A program made the translations under genes and the position numbers. This document shows, one piece after another, positions 24,702-32,712 of a DNA stretch of 37,608 nt. Position 1 is the stretch's first letter. The number at the start of each line of letters is the position of its first letter. The notes below the pieces were generated by a model. The model was not told the DNA's origin and made no database searches. It saw nothing but the letters and a program-made list of their open reading frames with translations. This stretch comes from Planctomycetota bacterium (GTDB lineage: Bacteria > Planctomycetota > Brocadiia > CAIUPP01), in NCBI GenBank assembly GCA_022705425.1, contig JAKJEM010000028.1, positions 1 to 37,608 on the forward strand, in the 5' to 3' direction.

Positions 24702-25016
24702 ATGTACGCCATTATTGAAGACAGCGGACGTCAGTTCAAGGTCAGCGAAGGCGACCGGATCGAGGTCGAAATCCGCGACGGCGCCAAGGCCGGCGACGCT
24801 CTCGTATTCGACAAGGTGCTGTTCGTCGGGGGCGAAAAGCCCGCCGTCGGCGCGCCCTATGTCGTCAACGCGCGGGTGAAGGGCCAGATCGAGTCGGAAT
24901 TCAAGGCCCGCAAGGTCGTGGCCTTCAAGTACCAGCGGCGCGAGCCGTACCACCGCAAGGTGGGGCACCGCCAGCAGCAGCTCCGGGTCCGTATCACGGA
25001 AATCGCCCTTTCGTAA
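24702..25016 (+). CDS. rplU: 50S ribosomal protein L21
   Basis: 104 residues, the usual L21 length. [18 protein letters not shown] at the start, VLFVGGE, and the C-terminal [18 protein letters not shown] with LRVRITEI are diagnostic. The ATG at 24702 is used because GGAAGG precedes it and L21 proteins begin MYAII; an in-frame ATG at 24678 adds eight unrelated residues. L21 binds 23S rRNA in the large subunit. It is followed 24 bp later by rpmA. Confidence 0.97.
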   Translation: MYAIIEDSGRQFKVSEGDRIEVEIRDGAKAGDALVFDKVLFVGGEKPAVGAPYVVNARVKGQIESEFKARKVVAFKYQRREPYHRKVGHRQQQLRVRITEIALS

Positions 25017-25040
25017 GTCCGATAGAAGCGAGGTGACACC

Positions 25041-25289
25041 ATGGCGCATAAGAAAGGCGGCGGGACGTCCCGCAACGGTCGCGACAGCAACTCGCAGCGT
25101 CGCGGCGTCAAGGCGTACGGCGGCGAGACCGTGAGCGCCGGGGCCATCATCCTGCGTCAGTGCGGCTCGCGGTTCGTCGCGGGCCTGAACGTCGGCACCG
25201 CCCGCGACTGGACCCTCTTCGCGCTCAAGGACGGCATCGTCACGTTCGTGGGCCGGAAGGTGCATGTCCAGCCCATTTCCGCAAACTGA
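25041..25289 (+). CDS. rpmA: 50S ribosomal protein L27
   Basis: 82 residues. [20 protein letters not shown] is the canonical L27 start, followed by [19 protein letters not shown] and the C-terminal [10 protein letters not shown]27 reaches the peptidyl-transferase centre with its N-terminal tail. Here the tail starts directly at MAHKKGGG, without the cleaved leader found in Firmicutes. A GAGGTGA ribosome site precedes the ATG. It is the last gene before a strong terminator. Confidence 0.97.
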   Translation: MAHKKGGGTSRNGRDSNSQRRGVKAYGGETVSAGAIILRQCGSRFVAGLNVGTARDWTLFALKDGIVTFVGRKVHVQPISAN

Positions 25290-25315
25290 CGCCCGCCTCT
25301 TCATCCGAAACGCTC

Positions 25316-25350
25316 CCGCGCCCGGCCCGTCGGCCGGGCGCGGTTTTTTT
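25316..25350 (+). terminator. intrinsic terminator after rpmA
   Basis: A perfect 12-bp stem (CCGCGCCCGGCC at 25316-25327 with GGCCGGGCGCGG at 25332-25343), a four-base loop CGTC, and seven T directly after (25344-25350). It lies 26 bp after the rpmA stop and 30 bp before the next promoter. Confidence 0.92.
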
Positions 25351-25379
25351 GCGCCATCGGGCCGCGTTCTAGCGGCGGT

Positions 25380-25409
25380 TTGACAGCCGCTCCGCCGCGC
25401 TGCTACAAT
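25380..25409 (+). promoter_or_regulatory. sigma70-type promoter of the queD-clpC operon
   Basis: Perfect TTGACA (25380-25385) and TACAAT (25404-25409) with an 18-bp spacer, directly after the rpmA terminator and 30 bp before the queD start. It probably drives the seven collinear genes to 32399. Confidence 0.75.
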
Positions 25410-25438
25410 CGCTTTCGGGCTTCAGGAGGACCTCCCGG

Positions 25439-25804
25439 ATGTACGAACTGGTCGTTGAATCCGAGTTTGCGGCCGCCCATTGCCTGCGCGAGTACCAGGG
25501 CGCCTGCGAGCGGCTCCACGGCCACAACTGGCGCGTCGAGCTGGTGGTCGGCAGCGACCGCCTGGACCGGCTCGGCATGGTAATGGACTTCCGCGACCTC
25601 AAGGGCGTCCTGCGCGAGACGCTCGATCGTTTCGACCATCATTTTCTGAACGACCTGCCGGAGTTCCAGACGCAGAACCCGACCACGGAGAACATGGCGC
25701 GGGTGATCTTTGAAGCGTGCGCAACGCGCCTGCCGCCGGGCGTCCGCGTGCGCTCCGTCGGCGTCTGGGAGACGGCGCGCGCCGGGGCGCGCTACTCCGC
25801 TTGA
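25439..25804 (+). CDS. queD: 6-carboxy-tetrahydropterin synthase (QueD/PTPS family)
   Basis: 121 residues, the usual QueD size. The zinc ligands are His14 (AAAHCL) and His27/His29 in the CxxxHGH motif (CERLHGHNW, with catalytic Cys23). MDFRDLK and DHHFLND follow, then PTTENMA and SVGVWETA, all in family order. It converts dihydroneopterin triphosphate to 6-carboxytetrahydropterin in queuosine/preQ0 synthesis; a pyruvoyl-tetrahydropterin synthase role is less likely given the CxxxHGH motif. AGGAGG lies just before the ATG. It is the first gene of the operon and 17 bp before a pterin-binding methyltransferase, though no other queuosine gene is in view. Confidence 0.88.
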   Translation: MYELVVESEFAAAHCLREYQGACERLHGHNWRVELVVGSDRLDRLGMVMDFRDLKGVLRETLDRFDHHFLNDLPEFQTQNPTTENMARVIFEACATRLPPGVRVRSVGVWETARAGARYSA

Positions 25805-25821
25805 GAACAAAGGAGACCGCC

Positions 25822-26613
25822 GTGCAAATCATCGCCGAACGCATCAACGCCACGCGCAAGCGCATCGGCAAAGCCGTCGCCGAGCGCGACGCCGACTTCA
25901 TCGCCCGCGAGGCCAGGCTCCAGGCCGAAGCCGGCGCGACCTTCATTGACTGCAACGCCGGGCGCAAACCGGAACGCGAGGTGGACGACCTGACGTGGAT
26001 GATCGAAGTCGTCCAGGGCGCGGTGGAATTGCCCATCTGCATTGACAGTCCCAACCCGCAGGCCATCGCCGCGGCGCTCAAGATCGTCTCGAAAACCCCG
26101 ATGATCAACTCTGTGACGGCGGAGAAGGTGAAGATTGACACCATCATGCCCCTGGCGCGCGACTCCGGCGCGCTGCTGGTGGCGTTGTGCATGGGCGACG
26201 GCGGCATGCCCGACGGCCTTGACGACCGGCTGAAGGCCGCCGAAGCGCTGTTGAAGGCCGCCGCGAAGCACAAGATCTCCCCCGATCGCCTGTACTTCGA
26301 CCCCGTCATCGTGCCCGTCAGCACCAAGGCCTCCGAGGCGCGCGCGGCCATCGAAACCGTGCGCCACGTGATGACGAAGTTCGGCGCGCACACCACCTGC
26401 GGCCTCAGCAACATCTCCTTCGGCCTGCCCACGCGCAACACCCTCAACCGCACCTTCCTGGCCATGCTGATGGAGGCCGGCCTCGACGGCGCCATCATTG
26501 ACCCGACGGAGCCGCACATGATGAGCACCGTGCTGGCCGCCCGCGCCATCCTCGGTCGCGACGAATGGTGCATGGACTACATCCAGGCCGGACGCGCCGA
26601 GAAACTCGACTGA
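25822..26613 (+). CDS. methyltetrahydrofolate methyltransferase-like (pterin-binding DHPS fold)
   Basis: 263 residues from a GTG at 25822 with AAAGGAG seven bases upstream; the frame is open back to 25717 but that part overlaps queD. IIAERINATRKRIG is the family start, followed by GATFIDCNAG, ICIDSPNPQAI (the pterin-binding Asp), INSVT, FDPVIVPVST and TTCGLSNISFGLP. These are the blocks of methyltetrahydrofolate:corrinoid/iron-sulfur protein methyltransferases (AcsE/MtgA type), sharing the dihydropteroate synthase barrel. It would move a methyl group between tetrahydrofolate and a corrinoid protein. No corrinoid protein or other Wood-Ljungdahl gene is in the window, so its pathway is open. 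Confidence 0.85.
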   Translation: MQIIAERINATRKRIGKAVAERDADFIAREARLQAEAGATFIDCNAGRKPEREVDDLTWMIEVVQGAVELPICIDSPNPQAIAAALKIVSKTPMINSVTAEKVKIDTIMPLARDSGALLVALCMGDGGMPDGLDDRLKAAEALLKAAAKHKISPDRLYFDPVIVPVSTKASEARAAIETVRHVMTKFGAHTTCGLSNISFGLPTRNTLNRTFLAMLMEAGLDGAIIDPTEPHMMSTVLAARAILGRDEWCMDYIQAGRAEKLD

Positions 26614-26654
26614 CCCCGCCCTTCGCCGGGCCTTTGCGCCACAGGAAGAACGCC

Positions 26655-27146
26655 GTGAAGTGCGAAAGCTGCAACGACAAGGACGCCACCGTCCACTACA
26701 CCGAGATTGACGGCAACGAAAAGCGCGAGATCCACCTCTGCGAGGAGTGCTATCGTGAGAAGGTGACCCCCGTGCAGAAGGTGGTGGACTTCGCCGACCT
26801 GCTCAAGACGTTGCTCCACGGCGCGGTCAAGGAGCAGGGGGCGGCGGGCAAGGCGCTGTGCCCGGTCTGCGGCATCAGCCTGGCGGAGTTCCGCGCGTCG
26901 GGCCGGTTCGGCTGCCCGAACGACTACGTCGTCTTCCGGGAGGCCATCGCGCCGCTGATCGAAAAGATCCAGCACGCCGCGCGCCACGCCGGGCGCACCC
27001 CGCCCTCCGCCGGCGCAGAGGTGCGGCGCGACAACGACCTCCTGTGTCTCCGCCGCGAACTCGAGCGCGCCGTCCAGCGCGAGGCCTATGAGGAGGCCGC
27101 GCGGCTGCGCGACCGCATCCGCGCGCTCACCGGAGGGACGGCATGA
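26655..27146 (+). CDS. mcsA: McsA, zinc-binding activator of the protein arginine kinase
   Basis: 163 residues from a GTG at 26655 (AGGAAG upstream). The N-terminal zinc-finger pairs are CESC, LCEEC, LCPVC and a single Cys in FGCPNDY. The last about 40 residues are a UVR motif (LRRELERAVQREAYEEAARLRDRIR), as in UvrB and ClpC. McsA binds and activates the arginine kinase McsB and helps hand substrates to ClpC. The fourth Cys pair is incomplete (GRFGCPNDY in place of CxxC), which is not rare in the family. Its stop overlaps the mcsB ATG by four bases. Confidence 0.92.
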   Translation: MKCESCNDKDATVHYTEIDGNEKREIHLCEECYREKVTPVQKVVDFADLLKTLLHGAVKEQGAAGKALCPVCGISLAEFRASGRFGCPNDYVVFREAIAPLIEKIQHAARHAGRTPPSAGAEVRRDNDLLCLRRELERAVQREAYEEAARLRDRIRALTGGTA

Positions 27147-28189
27147 TCCCCGCCGACCTGCACCAGCGCGTCGGGCAGTGGATGTCCGGCGTCGGGCCCG
27201 ACAGCGACGTCGTCATCTCCTCGCGCGTGCGGCTCGCCCGCAACGCCGCCGGATGCCGCTTCATGGCGCGCGCCGGCGCCGACGAACGGCGCGACCTCGC
27301 CGCCCGCTTCGCCGCCGCCCTTGCCGCGGTCGAGCCGCCCCTGGACTACCTCGATCTCGAATCCCTCTCCCCGGTGGACCGGCACGTCCTGGCCGAGCGC
27401 CACCTCATCAGCCGGGAGCACGCCGACGCCGAAGGCCCGCGCGGCGTGGCCCTTTCCGCCGACGAGTCGGTCAGCGTCATGGTCAACGAGGAGGACCACC
27501 TCCGGATGCAGGTGCTCCGCGGCGGACTGGACCTGGGCGCCGCCTGGGAGCGAGCCGCCGCCCTGGACGACGCCGTCCAGGGGCGCGTGCCCTACGCCTT
27601 CGACGAGACCTACGGCTACCTGACCGCCTGCCCGACCAACGTGGGCACGGGGCTGCGCGTCAGTGTCATGCTCCACTTGCCCGCCCTGGCCATGACGCGC
27701 GAACTCCAGCGCGTCTTCAACGCCGCCGCCAAGATTGACTTCGTCGTCCGCGGCCTCTACGGCGAGGGGACGCAGGGCCACGGCGACTTCTTCCAGGTGT
27801 CCAACCAGAAATCGCTGGGGCGCTCGGAGCGCGAGATCATCAACAACCTCGAAGTCGTCATCCCCAAGATCGTGGGCTACGAGCGCAAGGTGCGCCAGGA
27901 CATCTGCGCCGAGCATCGGCGGCAGGTGGAAGACCGCATCTTCCGCGCCCTCGGCCTGCTGCGCAGCGCGCGCCTGATGACCTCCGAGGAGGCCCTTCAC
28001 CTGCTCAGCCAGTTGCGCCTCGGCGCGCTCATCGGCCTGGTCTCCGACGTGGACACCCCGACCCTGCACCGCCTGTTCATCCTGAGCCGCCCGGCGCACC
28101 TGCAACGCCTGCACGGGCGCGAACTCGACGAACCCGAGCGCGACGCCGCCCGGGCCGACTTCCTCCGCCGGGCGCTCGGCGGAGCCTGA
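27143..28189 (+). CDS. mcsB: McsB protein arginine kinase
   Basis: 348 residues with the phosphagen-kinase-like catalytic core: VVISSRVRLARN (ATP-phosphate Arg), MVNEEDHLRMQ (substrate-positioning loop), LTACPTNVGTGLRVSVMLHLP (catalytic Cys and nucleotide site), and RGLYGEGTQGHGDFFQVSN. It phosphorylates arginines in proteins and so marks them for ClpC-ClpP. A C-terminal helical part follows. It is translationally coupled to mcsA (ATGA overlap) and 67 bp upstream of clpC, matching the mcsA-mcsB-clpC order of Firmicutes but without ctsR. Confidence 0.95.
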   Translation: MIPADLHQRVGQWMSGVGPDSDVVISSRVRLARNAAGCRFMARAGADERRDLAARFAAALAAVEPPLDYLDLESLSPVDRHVLAERHLISREHADAEGPRGVALSADESVSVMVNEEDHLRMQVLRGGLDLGAAWERAAALDDAVQGRVPYAFDETYGYLTACPTNVGTGLRVSVMLHLPALAMTRELQRVFNAAAKIDFVVRGLYGEGTQGHGDFFQVSNQKSLGRSEREIINNLEVVIPKIVGYERKVRQDICAEHRRQVEDRIFRALGLLRSARLMTSEEALHLLSQLRLGALIGLVSDVDTPTLHRLFILSRPAHLQRLHGRELDEPERDAARADFLRRALGGA

Positions 28190-28206
28190 CCGACGCCTCC
28201 GGCGCG

Positions 28207-28224
28207 GCCGTCCGATCGGACGGC
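28207..28224. promoter_or_regulatory. 18-bp perfect palindrome between mcsB and clpC
   Basis: GCCGTCCGATCGGACGGC is a perfect palindrome in the 67-bp gap before clpC. As RNA it makes a 7-bp stem with a GATC loop. No T tract follows, so it is not an obvious terminator. It does not resemble the CtsR operator (GGTCAAA repeats). It could be an operator, an mRNA hairpin or chance. Confidence 0.35.
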
Positions 28225-28256
28225 GGACGCCGGCCTTCTTCCGCCAGGAGACGACT

Positions 28257-30728
28257 ATGTTCTTCGACCGCCTCACTGATCGGGCGCGCAAGGTCATCGC
28301 ATACGCCCGCCAGGAAGCCCAGCGCTTCAACCACGACTACATCGGCACCGAGCACCTGCTCCTCGGACTCATCAAGGAAGGCAGCGGCGTCGCCGCCACC
28401 GTCCTGCGGAACCTCGACGCGGACATCAAACGCATCCGCCTCGAAGTCGAGAAGATGGTCCAGAGCAGCCCCGACACGCAGCTCAAGGGGCAGCCGCCCT
28501 TCACGCCGCGCGCCAAGAAGGTCCTCGAGTTCTCCCTCGAAGAGGCGCGCGCGCTGGGGCACAACTACATCGGCACGGAACACATCCTGCTCGGCCTGCT
28601 GCGCGAGAGCGAAGGCGTGGCGGCGGCGGTGCTGGTGAACCTGGGCATCAAACTCGAAGATGTGCGCGAGGAAGTGCTCAACCTGCTCGGCGCCGACGCG
28701 CAGGCGCAAGCCAGCCGCGCGGAAGGGGGCGAAACCGCCGAAGCCCCCGCCGGCGAAGCGCGCGGCGCCAAGACCAAGTCGAAGACCCCCGCCCTCGACG
28801 CCTTCGGGCGCGACCTGACGCAGCTGGCGCGCGACCAGAAGCTCGACCCGGTCATCGGACGCCAGAAGGAGATCGAGCGCCTGATGACGGTGCTGAGCCG
28901 CCGCACCAAGAACAACCCCGTCCTGCTCGGCGAGGCGGGCCTGGCCCAGTCCATCGTCACCCACAACGTGCCCGAACTCCTGCGCGACCGCCGCATTGTC
29001 GTGCTGGACCTGGCGCTCATGGTGGCCGGCACCAAGTACCGCGGCCAGTTTGAGGAGCGCATCAAGGCCGTCCTCAGCGAAGTCCGTCGCGCGCGCAACG
29101 TCATCCTTTTCATTGACGAACTCCACACCCTTGTCGGCGCGGGCGGGGCGGAGGGCGCCATTGACGCCTCGAACGTCCTCAAACCCGCCCTCTCGCGCGG
29201 CGAAATCCAGTGCATCGGCGCCACCACCCTCGACGAGTACCGCAAGTACATCGAGAAGGACGCCGCCCTGGAGCGCCGCTTCCAGACGATCATCGTGGAC
29301 CCGCCCACCAAGACGGAGGCGGTGGAAATCCTCAAGGGCTTGCGCGACCGCTACGAGGCGCACCACCGGGTCCGCATCACCGACCCGGCCATCGAGTCCG
29401 CCGTCGAGCTGGCCAGCCGGTACATCACGGGGCGCTTCCTGCCCGACAAGGCGATTGACGTGATTGACGAGGCCGGCGCGCGCGTCCGCCTGCGCTCGAT
29501 GACCGCTCCGCCCAACCTTAAGGAGATCGAGGCGGAGATCGGCCAGCTCAACAAGGAAAAGGACGAAGCCGTGGCGCTGCAGGACTTCGAGCGCGCCGCC
29601 TCTCTGCGCGACAAGGCCGAAAAGCTGAAGAAGAAGATGGAGCAGGCGCAGAAGCAATGGCGCGATTCCGCCCAGGAAACCGACGGCTGCGTGGACGAGG
29701 AGGTCGTCGCCGAGGTCGTCAGCAAGATGACCGGCGTGCCGCTGACGCGCCTCGAATCGCACGAGGCCGAGCGCCTGCTGACGATGGAGAAGGAACTGCA
29801 CAAAATGGTCGTGTCGCAGCAGGAGGCCATCCACGCCATCGCGCGGGCCGTGCGCCGCTCGCGCGCCGGCATGAAGAACCCCAACCGCCCCGTCGGCTCC
29901 TTCATCTTCCTCGGCCCCACGGGCGTCGGCAAGACCCTCCTGGCCCGCGCCCTCGCCAAGTTCATGTTCGGCTCCGAGGACGCCCTGGTCCAGATGGACA
30001 TGTCGGAGTACATGGAAAAGCACAACGTCAGCCGCCTCATCGGCGCGCCGCCGGGGTACGTCGGCTACGAGGAGGGCGGCCAGCTGACCGAGAAGATCCG
30101 CCGCCGGCCCTACAGCGTCGTCCTGCTCGACGAAATCGAAAAGGCGCACGGCGACGTCTTCAACATGCTCCTGCAGATCATGGAGGAAGGCCGCCTGACC
30201 GATTCCTTCGGGCGCAAGGTGGACTTCCGCAACGCCATCCTGGTGATGACGAGCAACCTGGGGGCGGACGTCATCAAGAACCAGTCCGGCCTGGGCTTCC
30301 GCCGCGCCGGCAGCGAGCAGACCTACGAGATGATGAAGAAGCAACTCATGGAGGAAATCGAGAAGCACTTCCGCCCCGAGTTCCTCAACCGCCTCGACGA
30401 CGTCATCGTCTTCCACTCCCTGACGAAGGCCGACCTGGCGACGATCGTGCAGTACGAGTTCACCCACGTCCGCCGGCGGGCGGCCGACAAGGGCGTGGAA
30501 CTGACCTTGACACCCGAGGCGGGCGAGTACCTCATCGAGAAGGGCTACAGCCCCGACTTCGGCGCCCGGCCCCTGCGCCGCGTGATCGAGCGCGAGATCG
30601 AGGACCCCTTCAGCGAAGACCTGCTCCGCGGCCTCCTCAAGGGCGCGGCAAAGATCGCCGTCGTCGTCCGGGAGGGGCGTTTGCGGTTCGAGACCACACC
30701 CGCCGAGGCCGCCGCCGGCAAGACGTGA
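28257..30728 (+). CDS. clpC: ClpC-type AAA+ unfoldase lacking the D1 Walker A motif
   Basis: 823 residues. The two N-terminal Clp repeats (about 1-145; both contain YIGTEH) bind adaptors. D1 (about 170-415) has [23 protein letters not shown], Walker [11 protein letters not shown] (about 282-291), ALERRF and the sensor region. A UVR/middle domain lies at about 420-470. D2 (from about 500) has an intact Walker [12 protein letters not shown] (about 553), Walker [12 protein letters not shown], and a GLGF loop matching the ClpP-docking tripeptide. In D1 the normal GEPG-VGKTAIxEG-LAQ is reduced to GEAG-LAQ (junction at 28940/28941): exactly nine codons containing the P-loop Lys/Thr are gone, without a frame change. 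D1 should be unable to bind ATP normally. AGGAGA precedes the ATG. Confidence 0.93.
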   Translation: MFFDRLTDRARKVIAYARQEAQRFNHDYIGTEHLLLGLIKEGSGVAATVLRNLDADIKRIRLEVEKMVQSSPDTQLKGQPPFTPRAKKVLEFSLEEARALGHNYIGTEHILLGLLRESEGVAAAVLVNLGIKLEDVREEVLNLLGADAQAQASRAEGGETAEAPAGEARGAKTKSKTPALDAFGRDLTQLARDQKLDPVIGRQKEIERLMTVLSRRTKNNPVLLGEAGLAQSIVTHNVPELLRDRRIVVLDLALMVAGTKYRGQFEERIKAVLSEVRRARNVILFIDELHTLVGAGGAEGAIDASNVLKPALSRGEIQCIGATTLDEYRKYIEKDAALERRFQTIIVDPPTKTEAVEILKGLRDRYEAHHRVRITDPAIESAVELASRYITGRFLPDKAIDVIDEAGARVRLRSMTAPPNLKEIEAEIGQLNKEKDEAVALQDFERAASLRDKAEKLKKKMEQAQKQWRDSAQETDGCVDEEVVAEVVSKMTGVPLTRLESHEAERLLTMEKELHKMVVSQQEAIHAIARAVRRSRAGMKNPNRPVGSFIFLGPTGVGKTLLARALAKFMFGSEDALVQMDMSEYMEKHNVSRLIGAPPGYVGYEEGGQLTEKIRRRPYSVVLLDEIEKAHGDVFNMLLQIMEEGRLTDSFGRKVDFRNAILVMTSNLGADVIKNQSGLGFRRAGSEQTYEMMKKQLMEEIEKHFRPEFLNRLDDVIVFHSLTKADLATIVQYEFTHVRRRAADKGVELTLTPEAGEYLIEKGYSPDFGARPLRRVIEREIEDPFSEDLLRGLLKGAAKIAVVVREGRLRFETTPAEAAAGKT

Positions 30729-30753
30729 GCCCATTCAGCGACAGGAGTATTCC

Positions 30754-31629
30754 ATGAAGATCGGCGTCAGTTCGTACAGCTTCAGCCAGGCCGTCCGCGC
30801 CGGAACGCTCAAGTTCGTTGACATCCCCGCCCGCGCCAAGGAAGTCGGCTTCGACGTGCTCGAGTTCAGCACCCTGATGCTGCCGGAAGGGGAGACGGCG
30901 CTGGGCTTCGCCCCGCGCCTGCGAGAGGCCGCCGACAAGGCCGGCATCCCGATCGTCAACTACACGATCGGCGCCGACTTCATCAACGGCTCGAACGGCG
31001 ACTGGCGCAAGGAGGTCGAGCGGCTGAAGGACGAGGTGCGCGTGGCCCGGATCCTCGGCGCGCCGGGAATGCGCCACGACGCCACGCGCGGCTTCCTCCC
31101 CGCCCACAAGGGCCCGCGGGGCTTTGACGACGCCCTGCCGACGCTGGCCGACGGCTGCCGTGCGGTGGCGGAGTTCGCCGCCGGGCTCGGCATCCGCACC
31201 ATGGTCGAAAATCACGGCTTCTTCTGTCAGGACAGCGTCCGTGTCGAGAAGTTGATGAACGCCGTCAATCACCCGAACTTCGGGTGGCTGGTGGACATGG
31301 GCAACTTCCTCTGCGCCGATGAGTCTCCGTCCGAGGCCCTCGGGCGCGCCATGCCCTACGCCTTCCACGTCCACGCCAAGGACTTCCACGTCAAGAGCGG
31401 CAATACGCCCAACCCCGGCCAGGGCTGGTTCCAGTCGCGCGGCGGCAACTTCCTGCGCGGCGCGATCATCGGCCACGGCGACGTGCCGATCGTCCAGTGC
31501 CTGCGCATCATGAAGAAGGCCGGCTACGACGGCGTCCTGTCCATCGAGTTCGAAGGGATGGAGGACGCGTTGAAGGGCATTGCCGTCGGCCACGCGAACC
31601 TGCGCCGGTTTGTGGCGATGGCGGAGTGA
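30754..31629 (+). CDS. sugar phosphate isomerase/epimerase (xylose isomerase-like TIM barrel)
   Basis: 291 residues of the AP-endonuclease-2/xylose-isomerase barrel family. Metal and active-site segments appear in order: MKIGVSSYSF at strand 1, GFDVLEFST, MVENHGFF (Glu ligand), LVDMGNF (Asp), FHVHAKDFH (His-x-His) and VLSIEFEGME (Glu). Such proteins isomerise or epimerise sugars, inositols or keto-acids. It has an ACAGGAG ribosome site and lies 25 bp after clpC, in line with the same operon, though no functional link to proteolysis is apparent. The substrate is unknown. Confidence 0.85.
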   Translation: MKIGVSSYSFSQAVRAGTLKFVDIPARAKEVGFDVLEFSTLMLPEGETALGFAPRLREAADKAGIPIVNYTIGADFINGSNGDWRKEVERLKDEVRVARILGAPGMRHDATRGFLPAHKGPRGFDDALPTLADGCRAVAEFAAGLGIRTMVENHGFFCQDSVRVEKLMNAVNHPNFGWLVDMGNFLCADESPSEALGRAMPYAFHVHAKDFHVKSGNTPNPGQGWFQSRGGNFLRGAIIGHGDVPIVQCLRIMKKAGYDGVLSIEFEGMEDALKGIAVGHANLRRFVAMAE

Positions 31630-31679
31630 TCCGTCGCGCCGCGCGCCGAGGCCGCCGTGCGCCGCCGGTCTGAACCCCC

Positions 31680-32399
31680 ATGTACCAGGCACGCACCTAC
31701 CGCGACTGGGTCGGCGCTTCGGGTCTCGTCAGCTTCAGCGCGACGACCCGCGAAAGCGACCTGATGATCCGCGCCCGGCGCGATCTGCGCCGTCAGGCGG
31801 AGACGGCGCTGGCGCGCGTCCGGGGCGAGATCGAGGCCGAGATCGCCCGTCGTCCGGAGTTCGGCGTCAGCCTGATACCCCTGCCCCTGCCCCCGTCGCC
31901 GACGCCGGTGGTCGGCGGCATGTTGCGCGCCGCCGCCGCCTGGGGGGTGGGGCCTATGGCCGCCGTGGCCGGGGCCGTGGCTCAAGGCGTGGGGCGGGCG
32001 TTGGAGCGCTGGTCGCCCGAGGTCATCGTCGAGAACGGCGGCGACATCTACCTGAAGTCCGCGCGCCCGGTGGAGATCGGCCTTTACGCCGGAGAGGACT
32101 CGCCCTACACCGGGCGTCTCCGCCTGCGCGTCCGGCCCGCCGGCGGGGAGCTGGGGGTCTGCGCTTCCTCGGGAACCGTCGGCCACAGCCTGTCCTTCGG
32201 CCGGTCCGATGCCGTTGTGGCCGTGGCACAGGACGCCGCCCTGGCCGACGCCGCCGCCACGGCCATCGCCAACCGCATCACCTCCCCGGAGGTCGTCGAG
32301 CGAGTGATCGAGGAGGAGCGGCAGCGCGGGTTGCTGCGCGGGCTGTTGATCGTCGTCGAGGGGCGCTTGGGCGTTGTCGGCGACCTCGAACTGCTGTGA
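31680..32399 (+). CDS. UPF0280 family protein (ApbE-related)
   Basis: 239 residues with the UPF0280 pattern. The blocks are YQARTYRDW at the start, RESDLMIRA, GPMAAVAGAVAQGVGRAL, VIVENGGDIYL, the LYAGEDSPYTGRL stretch, CASSGTVGHSLSFG and AVAQDAALADAAATAIANRI. The family shares its fold with ApbE flavin transferases (the GGD and ATSG-like blocks) but its activity is not established. It lies 50 bp after the isomerase gene and ends the likely operon. A Pro-rich loop (LIPLPLPPSPTPVVGG) precedes the GPMAAVAG core. Confidence 0.88.
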   Translation: MYQARTYRDWVGASGLVSFSATTRESDLMIRARRDLRRQAETALARVRGEIEAEIARRPEFGVSLIPLPLPPSPTPVVGGMLRAAAAWGVGPMAAVAGAVAQGVGRALERWSPEVIVENGGDIYLKSARPVEIGLYAGEDSPYTGRLRLRVRPAGGELGVCASSGTVGHSLSFGRSDAVVAVAQDAALADAAATAIANRITSPEVVERVIEEERQRGLLRGLLIVVEGRLGVVGDLELL

Positions 32400-32461
32400 G
32401 GGGCATTGGCGACGGCTCCCTGCGCGTGGCGGGGCCCTTTCGCGGTAATCGGGCAGTTTCG

Positions 32462-32493
32462 ACGGGGCACGCCGAGAGGGCCGTGTGCGGCAC
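32462..32493. repeat. dispersed repeat copy B (second repeat family)
   Basis: Matches 2028-2059 with three A/G differences in 32 bases, including the shared CACGCCGAGAGGGCC core. It lies in the same plus orientation as copy A and is followed by GC-rich inverted-repeat DNA, as copy A is. A REP-like palindrome begins 58 bp further on. Confidence 0.6.
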
Positions 32494-32550
32494 ACCGGCT
32501 GCGCCGCGCCTGGGGCGCCCTCGCCCGTGGCTGCCGCAACAGGACGCCCC

Positions 32551-32575
32551 CACAGCCGCGGGCGGCTGTGCCACA
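32551..32575. repeat. intergenic REP-like copy of the R-M gene family
   Basis: A reverse-orientation copy (CACAGCCGCGGGCGG then CTGTGCCACA), 25 bp, matching the repeats inside the restriction-modification gene except at the hairpin centre. It is the only clear full copy found outside that gene in this window, and shows that the family is dispersed. Confidence 0.85.
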
Positions 32576-32615
32576 TCCACGAAACACGGACCGATGGCCT
32601 TTCGTGCGAATGCGC

Positions 32616-32644
32616 TTTACACGCGCCCCCCGGTGGTGTATAAG
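32616..32644 (+). promoter_or_regulatory. sigma70-type promoter upstream of the 58-residue gene
   Basis: TTTACA (32616-32621) and TATAAG (32639-32644) with a 17-bp spacer. It would start transcription near 32651, about 60 bases before the small gene at 32713, and probably also serves the flavin reductase gene. Confidence 0.7.
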
Positions 32645-32712
32645 AAGAAGCTACCCCCCCGTCGGGGGGCGCGACGACCCGTCTTCCGGCCCACTCAGAC
32701 AAGGATGCGGAC

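Larger units (their letters stand above)
32400..32712. other. intergenic region with two repeat families and a promoter
   Basis: About 310 bp after the UPF0280 gene. It contains copy B of the dispersed repeat (32462-32493), a REP-like palindrome of the restriction-modification type (32551-32575), and a strong promoter (32616-32644). The longer open frames crossing it are GC-rich shadows. Confidence 0.6.

Noticed and set aside
23016..25304. 762-codon minus-strand frame opposite rng, rplU and rpmA
   Set aside because: It spans three well-identified genes in antisense and has no recognisable domain.
28077..30734. 885-codon minus-strand frame antisense to clpC
   Set aside because: Same shadow effect of high third-position GC; the clpC frame has all family motifs.
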